DNA of 64,000 nt from Pseudomonadota bacterium (GCA_027487515.1 JAIYDL010000007.1:1-64000); one strand, 5' to 3'. Shown: positions 42,826 through 54,645, counted from the first letter of the stretch. A program made the numbers and translations. Notes: generated from the letters alone by a model not told the origin.

Positions 42826-44574
42826 ATGAAACCACTCCTCTGTGCCCTCCTCTTGACTCCCTGTCTGTCGTTCGCCGACTTCTCCATCGAGGGGCCAGCG
42901 ACGCATGCGGAGCTCTTCCGCAGGGTTGAGCAAGATCTTCCATCAGAGATCAAGACGACCCTTAACCAAAAAATTACTGTCGCGTTCAAAGTCCTCTCCA
43001 CTCCCGAGCGCCGGATCCTCGGTCGCGTGGTTTCACTGCCCCTCTTAAAGCACCGGGCCTCCCATGTGGACCTCGATCAGTCTTTGACCTCTCTGGAAGA
43101 AACATCAAAGGCACGCGCAACCCTCCTTCACGAAATCACGCACCTCTACGACTTTCGAAAGAAGGTCTCGGCCGACCCCGTGTTCCTGAACATCGCCGGC
43201 TGGCAACGGAAAGCGTTCACCCGTCGCCTGTTCCAAAAGAACACGAATCAGAATCGGCGAGTCGACGTCTACGAAGACCGAAACCCTGAGGAGGCCCTCG
43301 CCGTCAACGTCGAACACTTCCTCCTCGATCCTGAGTACAAGTGCCGAAAGCCCTCCCTCTACCGCTACCTCTCCGGGAAGCTCTCCACCGCGCCGTTCTC
43401 AGAGCACGGCTGCCAACTCGACCATCGGCTGGTTCCGACCGTCACCTTCGATGGCCAGCTCGAGCGCCAACGGACCATCGATCCGGCCCGGCTCTATGAG
43501 GTCCATTACCTCTTCGCCGGCGAGGGCGAGCAGATGATGTCTCGCTGGGGCCACGCCATGCTTCGGCTCGTGATGTGCGCTCCGTCCCGAACGGAAGTGA
43601 GCGAGCAGTGTTTACAAGATCGCGCCTACCACATCGTTCTGAGCTTCCGCGCCGACATCACGAACTTTAACGTTAACTACATCAAAGGGCTAACGGGCCG
43701 CTACACTTCGAAGATGTTCATCCTCTCGCTCGGCGAGGTCATCAAAGAGTACACGGTTGGAGAACTGCGGCACCTCTACTCGATCCCCCTCCGGATGACG
43801 CCAGCGCAGAAGGAGCTCTTCGTGCACCAGGTGCTTGAGAATTACTGGGGCTACGGGAGCCGCTACTTCTTCGTGACCAACAACTGCGCCGATGAGACTC
43901 TCTCGATCCTCCGGAACGTGTACGCGGATGATCCACGGATGGTTGGCCTCAACGTTTTAACCCCGCTCGGGATTCGCAACAAGCTCCAGGAGTTCGGCAT
44001 CAGTGACATGGCCGTCTTCGAAGATCTCGCAGCGGCGAAGAGAACCGGCCATTACTTCGAGGGCCAGCAGGAGAAGATTGACCGTGTGGTGACGGAGCTC
44101 AAAGCATCGGGGCTTCTCAGGGCCGAACAGACCGCCGCTGAACTCTTGAACTCCTCGACCCTCCTCAAAAGGAAAGAACTTGCGACCCAGGCCCGTCGGG
44201 AAGATCTCGGGAAACTCGCCTACCTCGAAGACGTGATCCTAAATCGCGCCATCATCCAGCTTCAACGGGACACGGGGAGGCTCTTGAACGAGCAGGAATC
44301 CGGCAGGTCCCAGGGCCAACTCCTCGAGCTGTACCGTAGCCTCGAACGGCAGCGGCATCGCAGTTCGGGAGTTGTCTTAAACCGTGGCTACGGGATCCCT
44401 CAGCTCTCAGATTCGGTGTTCTCCGACGTCACGTTTACACCGGATGAAGAAGCAGCGCTCCTGGAGCTGAGACGAAGGTTCGCTCGCGAGATCGAGCGCA
44501 TCTTCGGGGCCTCGCAGAAGGCCATCGCCGAGAGCGTTGCTCATAAGCAGTCCCTACTCCGGAGTCTAAGATAG
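42826..44574 (+). CDS. Exported DUF4105-family protein with extra N-terminal HExxH domain
   Basis: This 582-residue protein starts with a signal peptide (MKPLLCALLLTPCLSFA-D). Residues 30-200 hold a HEITH motif near residue 102 (TLLHEITHLYDFRKK), typical of a zinc peptidase. Residues 225-390 carry a DUF4105-like domain, also called the lacto-N-biosidase chaperone N-terminal domain: YLFAGEGEQMMSRWGHAMLRL and the cysteine in YFFVTNNCADETLS. In that family the Cys and His suggest a papain-like fold. The remaining 190 residues are mostly charged helices. The combination of two hydrolase-like halves is unusual. Its role is unknown, probably on envelope material. Confidence 0.8.
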   Translation: MKPLLCALLLTPCLSFADFSIEGPATHAELFRRVEQDLPSEIKTTLNQKITVAFKVLSTPERRILGRVVSLPLLKHRASHVDLDQSLTSLEETSKARATLLHEITHLYDFRKKVSADPVFLNIAGWQRKAFTRRLFQKNTNQNRRVDVYEDRNPEEALAVNVEHFLLDPEYKCRKPSLYRYLSGKLSTAPFSEHGCQLDHRLVPTVTFDGQLERQRTIDPARLYEVHYLFAGEGEQMMSRWGHAMLRLVMCAPSRTEVSEQCLQDRAYHIVLSFRADITNFNVNYIKGLTGRYTSKMFILSLGEVIKEYTVGELRHLYSIPLRMTPAQKELFVHQVLENYWGYGSRYFFVTNNCADETLSILRNVYADDPRMVGLNVLTPLGIRNKLQEFGISDMAVFEDLAAAKRTGHYFEGQQEKIDRVVTELKASGLLRAEQTAAELLNSSTLLKRKELATQARREDLGKLAYLEDVILNRAIIQLQRDTGRLLNEQESGRSQGQLLELYRSLERQRHRSSGVVLNRGYGIPQLSDSVFSDVTFTPDEEAALLELRRRFAREIERIFGASQKAIAESVAHKQSLLRSLR

Positions 44575-44641
44575 CGTAGAGATAAATACACAGTAGATCG
44601 AACGAAACTAACGACCGATCGAACTCACCAAGGAGACACTG

Positions 44642-45037
44642 ATGAAAAAGATTCTTACCCTCTCACTCACCCTCATGGCCCTCGGGGTCAGCGCAGCCCC
44701 GAGTTACTACCCACAGAACTCGGCAGTCATGACAACTTTGGCACCGACGATCTTCGTTGATTCGACGATCCGGTGTTTGAATGGAGCGAACTACGACGTC
44801 TGCCTCGTTTCCGCGGCCATGGCCCCGATCGTCTCGACGACGCTCATGTTGTCAATCGTCGCTGTCTTGAAAGAAGAAATCCACCACGTCGAGCAAGATG
44901 GCCTCGACTACCTCGCCGGCGCTCCGAAGACTCTCGCTCTCGAGGACTTGATCGCCAAAGTCCGGGCGCAGGACGAAAGCCTTAACGAGCTCTCGGATCA
45001 AGAGATCGTCGCTCTTCTTCTTGAGACGGCCCAGTAG
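44642..45037 (+). CDS. Small exported protein sharing C-terminal module with 41528-42634
   Basis: This 131-residue protein has a signal peptide (MKKILTLSLTLMALGVSAAP). A short N-terminal region with two cysteines precedes a hydrophobic stretch (APIVSTTLMLSIVAVL), then a C-terminal 55-residue module beginning KEEIHHVEQDGLDYLAGAPK and ending SDQEIVALLLETAQ. This aligns with the end of the 368-residue protein: KEEI, QD, LD, L-G-P-T, AL-L, SD, I-L-LE. It starts 67 bases after the DUF4105 gene on the same strand and has a good AAGGAGA ribosome site. Function unknown. Confidence 0.7.
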   Translation: MKKILTLSLTLMALGVSAAPSYYPQNSAVMTTLAPTIFVDSTIRCLNGANYDVCLVSAAMAPIVSTTLMLSIVAVLKEEIHHVEQDGLDYLAGAPKTLALEDLIAKVRAQDESLNELSDQEIVALLLETAQ

Positions 45038-45072
45038 TCTCTAGGATCTCCGGGCCCAACGGAGGGGCCTTG

Positions 45073-46037
45073 CTAGGGATGAAATTTCTTAAGCAGCTTC
45101 TCCGCGGCTTCGGGGGCCGTGAGCTTGTGGTCCCGGATTTTTCGCTCCGATGAGCGAATGAACTCCTCCCCCACACCCTGCAGGAATCGATCACGGAGAC
45201 CGTCGTGAATTAGCTGCCACATCCAGTCAATGCCCTGGAGTTCTCGTTTCTTCGTGATGAGAGATCCTTGGAGTTGGAAGTAGGACTCGATGGTCTCCTG
45301 AATCTCTGACAACCCAGATTTCGTGACCGCAGAACAAGAGAGCACCGGTGGCATCCACCCGTCGTGGCGAAGGATCTGCAGCGCCTGCTGATAGTCATGC
45401 TTCGCTTTCTGAATCGTCATCCGCTGGTCTCCGTCGTCTTTTGTGACGACCACCAGATCCACCACCTCGAGGATCCCCCGCTTAATTCCTTGGAGGTCAT
45501 CGCCCGCTCCGGGCTGAAGGAGCATCACGAAGAGATCCACCATCTGCGCTACCGTCGTCTCAGACTGACCCACACCCACTGTTTCAACTAAGACGTAGTC
45601 GAAGCCGTAGGCCTCGCACAGGTAAAGAGATTCTCTCGTCCGCCGAGCGACACCCCCGAGGGTATCACCGGAAGGACTCGGCCGGATGAAGGCATTCGGG
45701 TCAATCGCCAGCTCATTCATTCTGGTCTTATCCCCTAGGATTGAGCCTCCGCTAACCTGCGACGTCGGATCCACGGCCAGGACAGCGACGGTCTTCCCCT
45801 GGGAGGTGAGAAGCTTCCCGAAGGCTTCGATGAAGGTGGACTTGCCGACCCCCGGGGTACCGGAGATCCCGATGCGCTTGGAGCGACCGGTTTCCGGGAG
45901 GAGTGCCTTGAGGAGCTCTTGCGCCAGTCGTTGGTGATCGGGGTTCGAGGACTCAACGAGCGTGATCCCGCGCGCGAGGATGGTTCGATCCTTTTGTCGG
46001 ATGCCTTCGACGTAATCATCTACGGTCAGTGGTCTTC

Positions 46038-46041
<4 letters not shown>
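45073..46041 (-). CDS. meaB: MeaB/ArgK-family GTPase (methylmalonyl-CoA mutase chaperone)
   Basis: This 322-residue G3E GTPase has Walker A ([17 protein letters not shown]), [31 protein letters not shown] in switch II and VVTKDDGD as the base-recognition NKxD-like motif (here TKDD). MeaB protects and reloads the cobalamin of methylmalonyl-CoA mutase. I use the ATG at 46041, which overlaps the mutase stop by four bases; an upstream ATG at 46062 is possible. The operon position just after mutB strongly supports the role. Confidence 0.93.
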
Positions 46042-48166
<2,125 letters not shown>

Positions 48167-48170
<4 letters not shown>

Positions 48171-49699
48171 GCGTTTCTCCTCTCGAAGGCGAGTACAAGC
48201 TCTTCTAAGACTTCATAGGCGTTCTGCCCGGCGAAGAGGTTCTTGTGGCCGGGAATCTCCGTCTTCCCGGCCACGTATCGATGGGCCGCTTGAGACTGGG
48301 CCGCGGCTTGGGTCAGTAGCGAGTAGCCCTCATCGGTGGAGCAAAGAACGACGAGCTCCTCACGCCGCGTCCCGAGGTCGGTGGTGAACGCAGCGAGATC
48401 GGTCACAGAGCGTCCTGGGTCTCGAACCCGAAGGCCTAAAAGTTCGAAGTAGTTCTTCACGAAATTGAGCCGAGCATTGAGTGCCCCGTAGTCCCCAAAG
48501 AGGGCCACGTAAACCACTGGCCTCGGAAGTTTTTCCATCCGCAGCCGAAGCTCTTCGAAGACCCGTGCCGGTCGGAACACGGAAGGTGCTTTGAGCGCGA
48601 TCCCGAGTTCCTCTGTGACATCCGGGTAGTCGTTGATGCCAGAAAAAATTAGCCGCCGGTGCTTCACCAGGCGCAGTCGTTCCTCGCGGACGCGAGCGAG
48701 ATCGAGAGCAAGCTCTTCCCCTTTGAGGAGGCGCTGCATGAGACCCCACGCCTCTTCGCAGAGAGCGCGAGTGAGATTCTCGAGATGAAAGGATCCAGAG
48801 GAAGCATCATCAACCACCCCGAGCATGCTCTCAAGGCCCAGGATGTGCCCCGTGTTCCGGGCCATCCTGCGGGAGCGTTCCACGTGCTCGTCACTCCTGC
48901 GCTCCCGGGCCTCGAGCTCGACGAGTGAGTTGTAGCCGGCCGATTGCACGTGATCGGCCCCGGCGATATAGGCCGCTGCGACTGCCGTTTCATTCCGGAG
49001 CATGTTGGAGTAGCGCTCGTAGACTGTCCACCCCTGATAACTCGTCAAGGCGACGAGCTTAGGGGTCGATCTGTGGCCGTTCTCTTGGAAGATTTTCTGG
49101 GCGAGGAGCCGGGCGGCCCGGAGCTTCGCGATGTTGTGAAAGAAGTGAGAATCCACGAAGACTCCGATGAACGTCTCCTGGTCGGGGGCCTTGGTCAGGA
49201 GCTTCGCCAGAACCGCCAGTTCCTGGATGGAGTGTCCACCGAGGTCATGGGCCTCGGCGCCGGAGATGATCCCGGAGATCACCCGGACAGTGGATGAGTT
49301 GAAGTTCTCAGGACCCAGAAAGAAGACTTCTAGCTCGTCCACCGGTGCGTGCGCGCGGAGTGTGGCATCGACGATGCTCCAGGCCTTCGCATCGAGGGCC
49401 CCGGCGTGGAAAAAAAAGTTCCGGACTCCCCCGTTCAAATCCTCCCGGATCGCTTCGGCCGCTTCCTGCGCGTCTAGCACGGCGTAGGTCGTCGACGCCT
49501 TCTTCCAGGAGATCTGGGGCGCAAGAGAGGTTTCGAACTGGCGGGAAAGGGAGAGCGTAGGCCAGGTGAGCCCACTGATCATTTTCTTGGTGACTTTGCC
49601 GGAGAGATCCTGGAGCTTCAGTTCTGCTTTTAGGACGGATTCCCAGTCTTCTTGTTGGGTATTGAAAGCTCCATCGAAATACGTCGTCAGCGAGGCCAC
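48167..49699 (-). CDS. mutA: Methylmalonyl-CoA mutase, small subunit
   Basis: This is a 510-residue homologue of the mutase barrel domain with degenerate active-site and B12 regions, as expected for MutA. It has [11 protein letters not shown] near the start and [24 protein letters not shown] where MutB has substrate-binding residues. The C-terminal domain ([22 protein letters not shown]) lacks the DxHxxG cobalamin motif. I use the GTG at 49699, with GGGAG six bases upstream; the frame before that looks non-coding. It overlaps mutB by four bases. Confidence 0.9.
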
Positions 49700-49802
49700 G
49701 TGAATCTCCCGTCTTAAATGCACTACTAGACAAGTCCAGTCTAACAAAAAAGTGAGCAAAAATCCTCATTGAGATTACACTATAATGGTTCGGGAGGACT
49801 CA

Positions 49803-51131
49803 TTGGCGTTAACGCTTTTAGTAGAAAACAATCCAAAAATTGAATCGTTCTACATGCTCAACCTTTCAACCTGGTTGGGCCTCGAGATCATAAGTAAAAA
49901 GAAGGCCGAGTTCGCCATCGGCCTCCTGCAATCCGAGGCCGCCAACATAGACCTGATCATTGTCCGCTCGAAGATCGAGAAAGAGGACTCCGCCAAAATC
50001 CTCATCGAGTACCTCGCGAAGCGCAAACTGACCATTCCCGTGATCGAAGTCGGGCCTGGCAAAGAGGTCCCCGGAGCCTTCGCCCACATCCCCAATTCGC
50101 TGCTCCTCAAACTGCTCATTCAGAACGCTGCGAAAGCGCTCAAGATCACCGCAAAAGACATGGCCGACAAGGTCGTCCCCGAGTACTTCCCGATCCCCAT
50201 CTTGTACTTCAAGGTCCTGCGCCGTTCTGTTTGTCCAGTCTACTCCCAGGACATCGAGGACCCAGCGGTCTTCATCCCCCGCTTTGCCAAACTCAAAGAC
50301 TTCACGGAAGCCGAAGTGAATGCGCTGGTGCAGGAAGGGATCACTCACCTCTACGTGGAGAAGCTCCACCGGCTGGACTTCGTAAACAACGTCACGAACG
50401 AACTCATGACCGAGCTCGAGGCCCTCGATCTCTCGGCCGACGAGCAGCTCACCGCTGCGGACCGAAGTCTGGAGCTCCTCACGCAGAAGCTCCTCTCCAT
50501 CGGCATCACGGAAGAGACCGTCAAGCTCGCGAAGAAAAACATGGACACGCTCAAGCGGACCGTGAAGACAAATCCGAAGCTCGCGAAGCTCCTCGAGCGC
50601 CTCCTCTCCAACAAGACCAGCTACATCTACCGGCACACCCAGATCCTCGCCTACGTGGGAAGCCACATCGTCCGGAACATCGACTGGGGAAGTCCGGATC
50701 AGGAAGAGAAGATCATGTTCATCGCTTTCTTCCACGACCTTGCCCTCGCTGACGACACCCAGGCCCGGGTCGCGTCGGCGCTGGATCTGCGGAAAGCGAA
50801 TTTCTCTCCCGAGGTGAAGATTCTGGTCGAAAAGCACGCCCAACTTGCTGCCGAATATGTGACGAAGTTTCCTCACGCACCGATGGGCGCCGATCAGATC
50901 ATCCGGCAACACCACGGAACCCTCAATGGCATCGGATTCTCGGAGCACTGGGGAAACAATGTCTCCCCGATGTCGGTGGTGTTCATCGTGGCCGAAGAGT
51001 TCACTCGGATCATTCTCAAAAACGAGGAGCGGCCACTCCAACGCCACGATCTCCTAAGAGAGCTCAAAGAGACCTTCCCGACCTCCCGGTTCCAGAAGGT
51101 CATCGAGCTTCTGGAATCGGTCACGTTTTAA
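49803..51131 (+). CDS. HD-GYP-like signalling protein with receiver-like N-terminus
   Basis: This is a 442-residue protein when started at TTG 49803, which has GGGAGG about five bases upstream; an ATG at 49785 is also possible. The N-terminal 110 residues (MALTLLVENNPKIESFYML) look like a receiver or pseudo-receiver fold. The C-terminal half is HD-domain-like: YRHTQILAYVGSHIV, then IAFFHDLALADD with HD, then IRQHHGTLNGIGF at the GYP position. Authentic HD-GYP enzymes have HHERxDGxGYP, so the GYP motif is altered and c-di-GMP hydrolysis is uncertain. A cytoplasmic signalling role is likely. Confidence 0.75.
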   Translation: MALTLLVENNPKIESFYMLNLSTWLGLEIISKKKAEFAIGLLQSEAANIDLIIVRSKIEKEDSAKILIEYLAKRKLTIPVIEVGPGKEVPGAFAHIPNSLLLKLLIQNAAKALKITAKDMADKVVPEYFPIPILYFKVLRRSVCPVYSQDIEDPAVFIPRFAKLKDFTEAEVNALVQEGITHLYVEKLHRLDFVNNVTNELMTELEALDLSADEQLTAADRSLELLTQKLLSIGITEETVKLAKKNMDTLKRTVKTNPKLAKLLERLLSNKTSYIYRHTQILAYVGSHIVRNIDWGSPDQEEKIMFIAFFHDLALADDTQARVASALDLRKANFSPEVKILVEKHAQLAAEYVTKFPHAPMGADQIIRQHHGTLNGIGFSEHWGNNVSPMSVVFIVAEEFTRIILKNEERPLQRHDLLRELKETFPTSRFQKVIELLESVTF

Positions 51132-51137
51132 GGGACC

Positions 51138-51932
51138 TCAGGTAAGTGCCGCGATGTAGGAGACCCAGGCGTCACAGTTAAGAGCGTCGTCCGCTGGGGC
51201 GAACTCTCCGTTCCCGTTCCCGTCCTCGTCGTCGCCTTCCCAGTAAACCACCGTCTTCGAAAACCCGGCCTCTACGAGGAGGTCCCGGAGTTCGGGCATG
51301 GTCCACATCCGCCAGTGGTAGGTGAAGACGTTGTCATGCTTTTTGCCCTTCGCATCCTTGAAGTGAATCGCGAAGGTGCAGTCATGGGTCAGGGGATTAA
51401 AGTGCTGGCACTCCCAGTAGTAGGTGAGGCCCTTGAGCTTCTTGGTGTCGGTGATGAGCTTCTGGCTCTCCGGGCCCGCGAAGATATCGAGGAAAAACAC
51501 TCCCTGCTTGGTGAGCGACTTCCGGACCGACTTGAAGTAGCGCAGGAGTTCGCTCCGTTTCTTAAAAATCCAGTAGGAAAAGTTAAACGCGCACACCACT
51601 TCGACCTTGGGCGCTGAGGTCTTGAGCACATTTTCCTGAAGGTAGCGCATCCGCTGCTGCTGGGCCTTTGTGAGTTTCGCGAAGTGCCGCTGCTGACCCA
51701 TCCGGATGGGCTCCGGGTCGAGGTCGATGCCGTAGGCCTCGCAGTCCTTAGACTGCTGGACCCAGGCGCAGGAGATCGCACCGGTGCCGCAGAAGTCTTC
51801 CCGCATGGTGTAAGGTGCGTGTCCGTAGAAGCGCTGGTATTCGTCGTTCATGAACGAAACTTCGCTGTCGGCGTTCTGCACCGAGCGCTCATAGAAATCG
51901 TACTTCTGTTCTAGGGTCAACGCTGACTTCAC
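51138..51932 (-). CDS. SAM-dependent methyltransferase
   Basis: This is a class I methyltransferase fold protein with motif I as MREDFCGTGAISCAWVQQ, YGIDLDPEPIRMG for the acidic ribose-binding strand, and VVCAFNFSYWIFK for the motif IV region. I start at GTG 51932, preceded by AAGGA at a good distance; TTG at 51938 would add two residues. The C-terminal tail is acidic (EGDDEDGNGNGEFAP). The target is unknown; small-molecule or lipid methylation is as possible as protein. Confidence 0.85.
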   Translation of the reverse strand: MKSALTLEQKYDFYERSVQNADSEVSFMNDEYQRFYGHAPYTMREDFCGTGAISCAWVQQSKDCEAYGIDLDPEPIRMGQQRHFAKLTKAQQQRMRYLQENVLKTSAPKVEVVCAFNFSYWIFKKRSELLRYFKSVRKSLTKQGVFFLDIFAGPESQKLITDTKKLKGLTYYWECQHFNPLTHDCTFAIHFKDAKGKKHDNVFTYHWRMWTMPELRDLLVEAGFSKTVVYWEGDDEDGNGNGEFAPADDALNCDAWVSYIAALT

Positions 51933-51977
51933 TCTCAATCCTTTGTGTTCTTCTTCCGGTCCCAGTGGTCCGGGCGC

Positions 51978-54146
51978 TTAGAGCTTCGAAACTTTCAGCA
52001 TGTCGTTCATGATCTGCAGTGACTCTTCGATCACGGCGTCCTTCTTCAGCGTCTTCGAGAACTCTTCGAACTTTTCCAGCTGGGCCTTCTCCTTTGCGTT
52101 CGGTGAAAGGTCCCGGACCTGGAGGTTCTTACTCTCCTCTTCTTTCTTAAAGACGTCCGCCATCTCGCGGATCATCTTCCGCTCGCGCTCGAAGTCCGTC
52201 GCCGCGAGGGAGCGCTTCGACTTTTCCTTCTGCTCTTTGTACCACCGGATGGAGTCGAGGACGTGCTTGAACTTCTGGTTCTTCTTGACCCGGTCACTGG
52301 ACGCCGCTCGTAGTTTCTTGAGGTCATAGCTCGGCTTCCACTTATCGTACTTCACTGCCTTCACTTCACCCCACGGGATCGAGTAGTCGAGGAACTTCTC
52401 ACCGCTCTCGAGGTGGGAGAACTGGTCTGGGAGAATGATGTCCGGGCTCACCCCTTTGTACTGAGTGGAGGAGCCGTTGATGCGGTAGAACTTTTGGATC
52501 GTGATTTTGAGGGCCCCGAGCGGAGAATAGGATTTCGCCATCGGAGAGACGTAGCCGTCTAGATCGACGACGGCCTGGACGGTTCCTTTGCCGTGGGAAA
52601 ATTCACCGCCGACGATGACGGCGCGGTTATAGTCCTGGAGCGCGGCGGCCACGATCTCCGACGCGGAAGCTGCGAAGCGATTGATGAGCACGATGGTGGG
52701 CTTCTGGAAATCCACCTTCGAATCCGTGTCCACGAGGATGTCCGTACTGCCGGTGTTGGCCTTGACCTGAACGATCGGTCCCTTCTCGATGAAGAGCCCG
52801 GAGATCATCCGCGCATCTTCGAGCGCGCCACCCCCGTTGTTCCGGAGGTCAACGATGAGGCCCTCGACGCCTTCTTTGTTGAGTCGTTCGATCTCACGGC
52901 GGGTGTCGTCCGTGACGTTGCGGCCCGCGCGGTCATTGAAGTCGCGGTAGAACTTCGGGATCGAAATGTACCCGATCTTCGTCTTCTGTGGTGCGAGCTC
53001 GAGGACCGTGCCTTTGACGTAGGATTCGTCGATCTCAACCACGTCGCGGATGATCGGAACCACTTTCACAAGTCCGTTCGGTTTCTTGATGGTGAGACGA
53101 ACCTCTGAGCCCTTCTTGCCGCGGATGAGCTTCACCGCGTCTCGAAGCGACATGTCGACGACGTCCACGGGCTCTTCCTTCCCTTGAGCAACCTTGAGGA
53201 TGACGTCCTCGGCTTCGACTTCCTTCGTTTTCCAGGACGCGGACCCGGGAACGATGCGCTCAACCTTGATGTAGGAGTTCTCCTCACGAAGGATCGCACC
53301 GATGCCCTCGAGTTTCCCGGACATGTCGATGTCGAAGTCTTCCTTCTCCTCCGGAACGAGGTAGTTCGTGTGCGGATCGAAGACTTTCGTGATGGCGTTA
53401 TAAAACTTATCGAGCTTGTCCGAGCGCTTCTCGTTCACGAGGCGGGAGAAAATTTTCTTGAACGACTTCAGGACCTTTTCCCGGGCATCCTTTTCGATCT
53501 CGACGTCGGTGAGCTTCTTCTCTGATACCGGCTTTTTCTTGTTGCCCTTCTCATCGGTGGCAAGGCCGCTCTGCTCCTCTTTCTTATCGACGATGCGACT
53601 CAGGACCTCGTACTTCATGAGGCGCTCCCAGTGCTGGAAGAGCTCGGCCTCGGTCTTCGGGAAAGTGCGTTTCTTAGGATCGGTCTCGAGGGAGTCTTTC
53701 CGGTTGTAGTCCAACGGTTTCGCTAACACGCCCTCGACGTGCTTCTCGATCTGTCCGATGCGCTTGTTCAAGAGTTCGGAAGAGGTGTCGAGGACGGCCA
53801 GGTCGCCGGAGATCATCATGTCGTCGAAGGTTTCGCGGTACTTCTCCAGTTGCTTGACGTCGGCCGCTAGAAGGAACTGCTTCCCGTAGTCGAGGCGCTC
53901 CAGGTAAACCTTGAAGGCGTTCCGAGACAACTCGTTGTTGATCTCTTTCCCCGTAAAATGCATCGCCTCGAGGGCCCCCTTCAGGATGTTCCCAAGGACC
54001 ATCTCCCGAGTGTAGCGCGGCTTGGGGCTCATGATCGATCCGAGGATCGACGGATCGTCACTCGTCGACACTGGCGAACTCGTCTGCTGGGCAACCGCTC
54101 CCTGGGCGAGCAAGGCTAAACTGAGAAGGAGAACCTGGGATTTCAT
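51978..54146 (-). CDS. prc: Carboxy-terminal processing protease (Prc/Tsp, S41 family)
   Basis: This 722-residue periplasmic serine protease has a signal peptide, a long N-terminal helical domain, a PDZ domain (around KLEGIGAILREENSYIKVERI) and the S41 catalytic core. The nucleophile is in RFAASASEIVAAALQDY (near residue 493) and the lysine in FSHGKGTVQAV (near residue 517). A C-terminal charged helical region follows, as in E. coli Prc (682 residues). Prc trims the C-terminus of periplasmic proteins, including peptidoglycan enzymes. It is a stand-alone gene between a methyltransferase and a lipoprotein gene. Confidence 0.95.
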   Translation of the reverse strand: MKSQVLLLSLALLAQGAVAQQTSSPVSTSDDPSILGSIMSPKPRYTREMVLGNILKGALEAMHFTGKEINNELSRNAFKVYLERLDYGKQFLLAADVKQLEKYRETFDDMMISGDLAVLDTSSELLNKRIGQIEKHVEGVLAKPLDYNRKDSLETDPKKRTFPKTEAELFQHWERLMKYEVLSRIVDKKEEQSGLATDEKGNKKKPVSEKKLTDVEIEKDAREKVLKSFKKIFSRLVNEKRSDKLDKFYNAITKVFDPHTNYLVPEEKEDFDIDMSGKLEGIGAILREENSYIKVERIVPGSASWKTKEVEAEDVILKVAQGKEEPVDVVDMSLRDAVKLIRGKKGSEVRLTIKKPNGLVKVVPIIRDVVEIDESYVKGTVLELAPQKTKIGYISIPKFYRDFNDRAGRNVTDDTRREIERLNKEGVEGLIVDLRNNGGGALEDARMISGLFIEKGPIVQVKANTGSTDILVDTDSKVDFQKPTIVLINRFAASASEIVAAALQDYNRAVIVGGEFSHGKGTVQAVVDLDGYVSPMAKSYSPLGALKITIQKFYRINGSSTQYKGVSPDIILPDQFSHLESGEKFLDYSIPWGEVKAVKYDKWKPSYDLKKLRAASSDRVKKNQKFKHVLDSIRWYKEQKEKSKRSLAATDFERERKMIREMADVFKKEEESKNLQVRDLSPNAKEKAQLEKFEEFSKTLKKDAVIEESLQIMNDMLKVSKL

Positions 54147-54219
54147 GGAACCTCGATTTGCGATACGAATTGATATGCTATTTTCTATCCACGAGAGAGG
54201 AGTTGCAAAGTATTTTCAC

Positions 54220-54645
54220 CTAGAACCGCTGAGTCAGACTTTTGATGAAGGGCGCGAGCTCCTGAGTTTTCCCCTCGTCTTTGCCGCAGATCTCCTGCGG
54301 GTCTCCCTTCAAGAAGAGCCGCAGCGCTGGCCTACAGTCCCCGGCGGAAGTCGGGAGCTCATACTGGCACCGGAGAAACTTCGCGGCGAACTCCTGCTCC
54401 AGCCGGCGCGCCTCGACGGAGGAGACCTTGAGAATCTTCTCGTCGTCCTCACCGGTCTTTCGAACCAGGAAGTAGTCCAGGCCCGCGGTGCGCTCGAGCC
54501 AGACCGTCGTCGAAGATGCGGGCTCTTCGATGCGGAACACCTCGACACCTACGCGAAGATCCGCCGCGCTCTCCTTGGCAGGTTGCGAAGAGTGCTGGGC
54601 ACAGGCCGAGGAAACGGCGAACAAGAGCGCGACGAGGAGACGCAT
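54220..54645 (-). CDS. Small lipoprotein of unknown function
   Basis: This 141-residue lipoprotein has a lipobox (LLFAVSSAC-A) right after the signal peptide. I use ATG 54645 with a GAGG ribosome site; the longer open frame starts inside non-coding sequence. The mature part is charged (KILKVSSVEARRLEQEF) with a cysteine pair (CQYELPTSAGDC). No family is recognised. It lies upstream of prc on the same strand with a 73-base gap. Confidence 0.7.
   Translation of the reverse strand: MRLLVALLFAVSSACAQHSSQPAKESAADLRVGVEVFRIEEPASSTTVWLERTAGLDYFLVRKTGEDDEKILKVSSVEARRLEQEFAAKFLRCQYELPTSAGDCRPALRLFLKGDPQEICGKDEGKTQELAPFIKSLTQRF

Noticed and set aside
45048-45072. Possible hairpin between the 131-residue gene and meaB
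   Set aside because: Only five base pairs with a seven-base loop and no T-run; not convincing as a terminator.
49781-49786. Perfect TATAAT before the HD-domain gene
   Set aside because: No suitable -35 element lies 16-18 bases upstream, and it would leave only about ten bases of leader before the TTG start; it may be chance.
49866-51047. 393-codon open frame on the minus strand
   Set aside because: It lies antisense to the HD-domain gene and is rich in Asp/Glu/Arg/Val in a typical shadow pattern; no ribosome site or domain.
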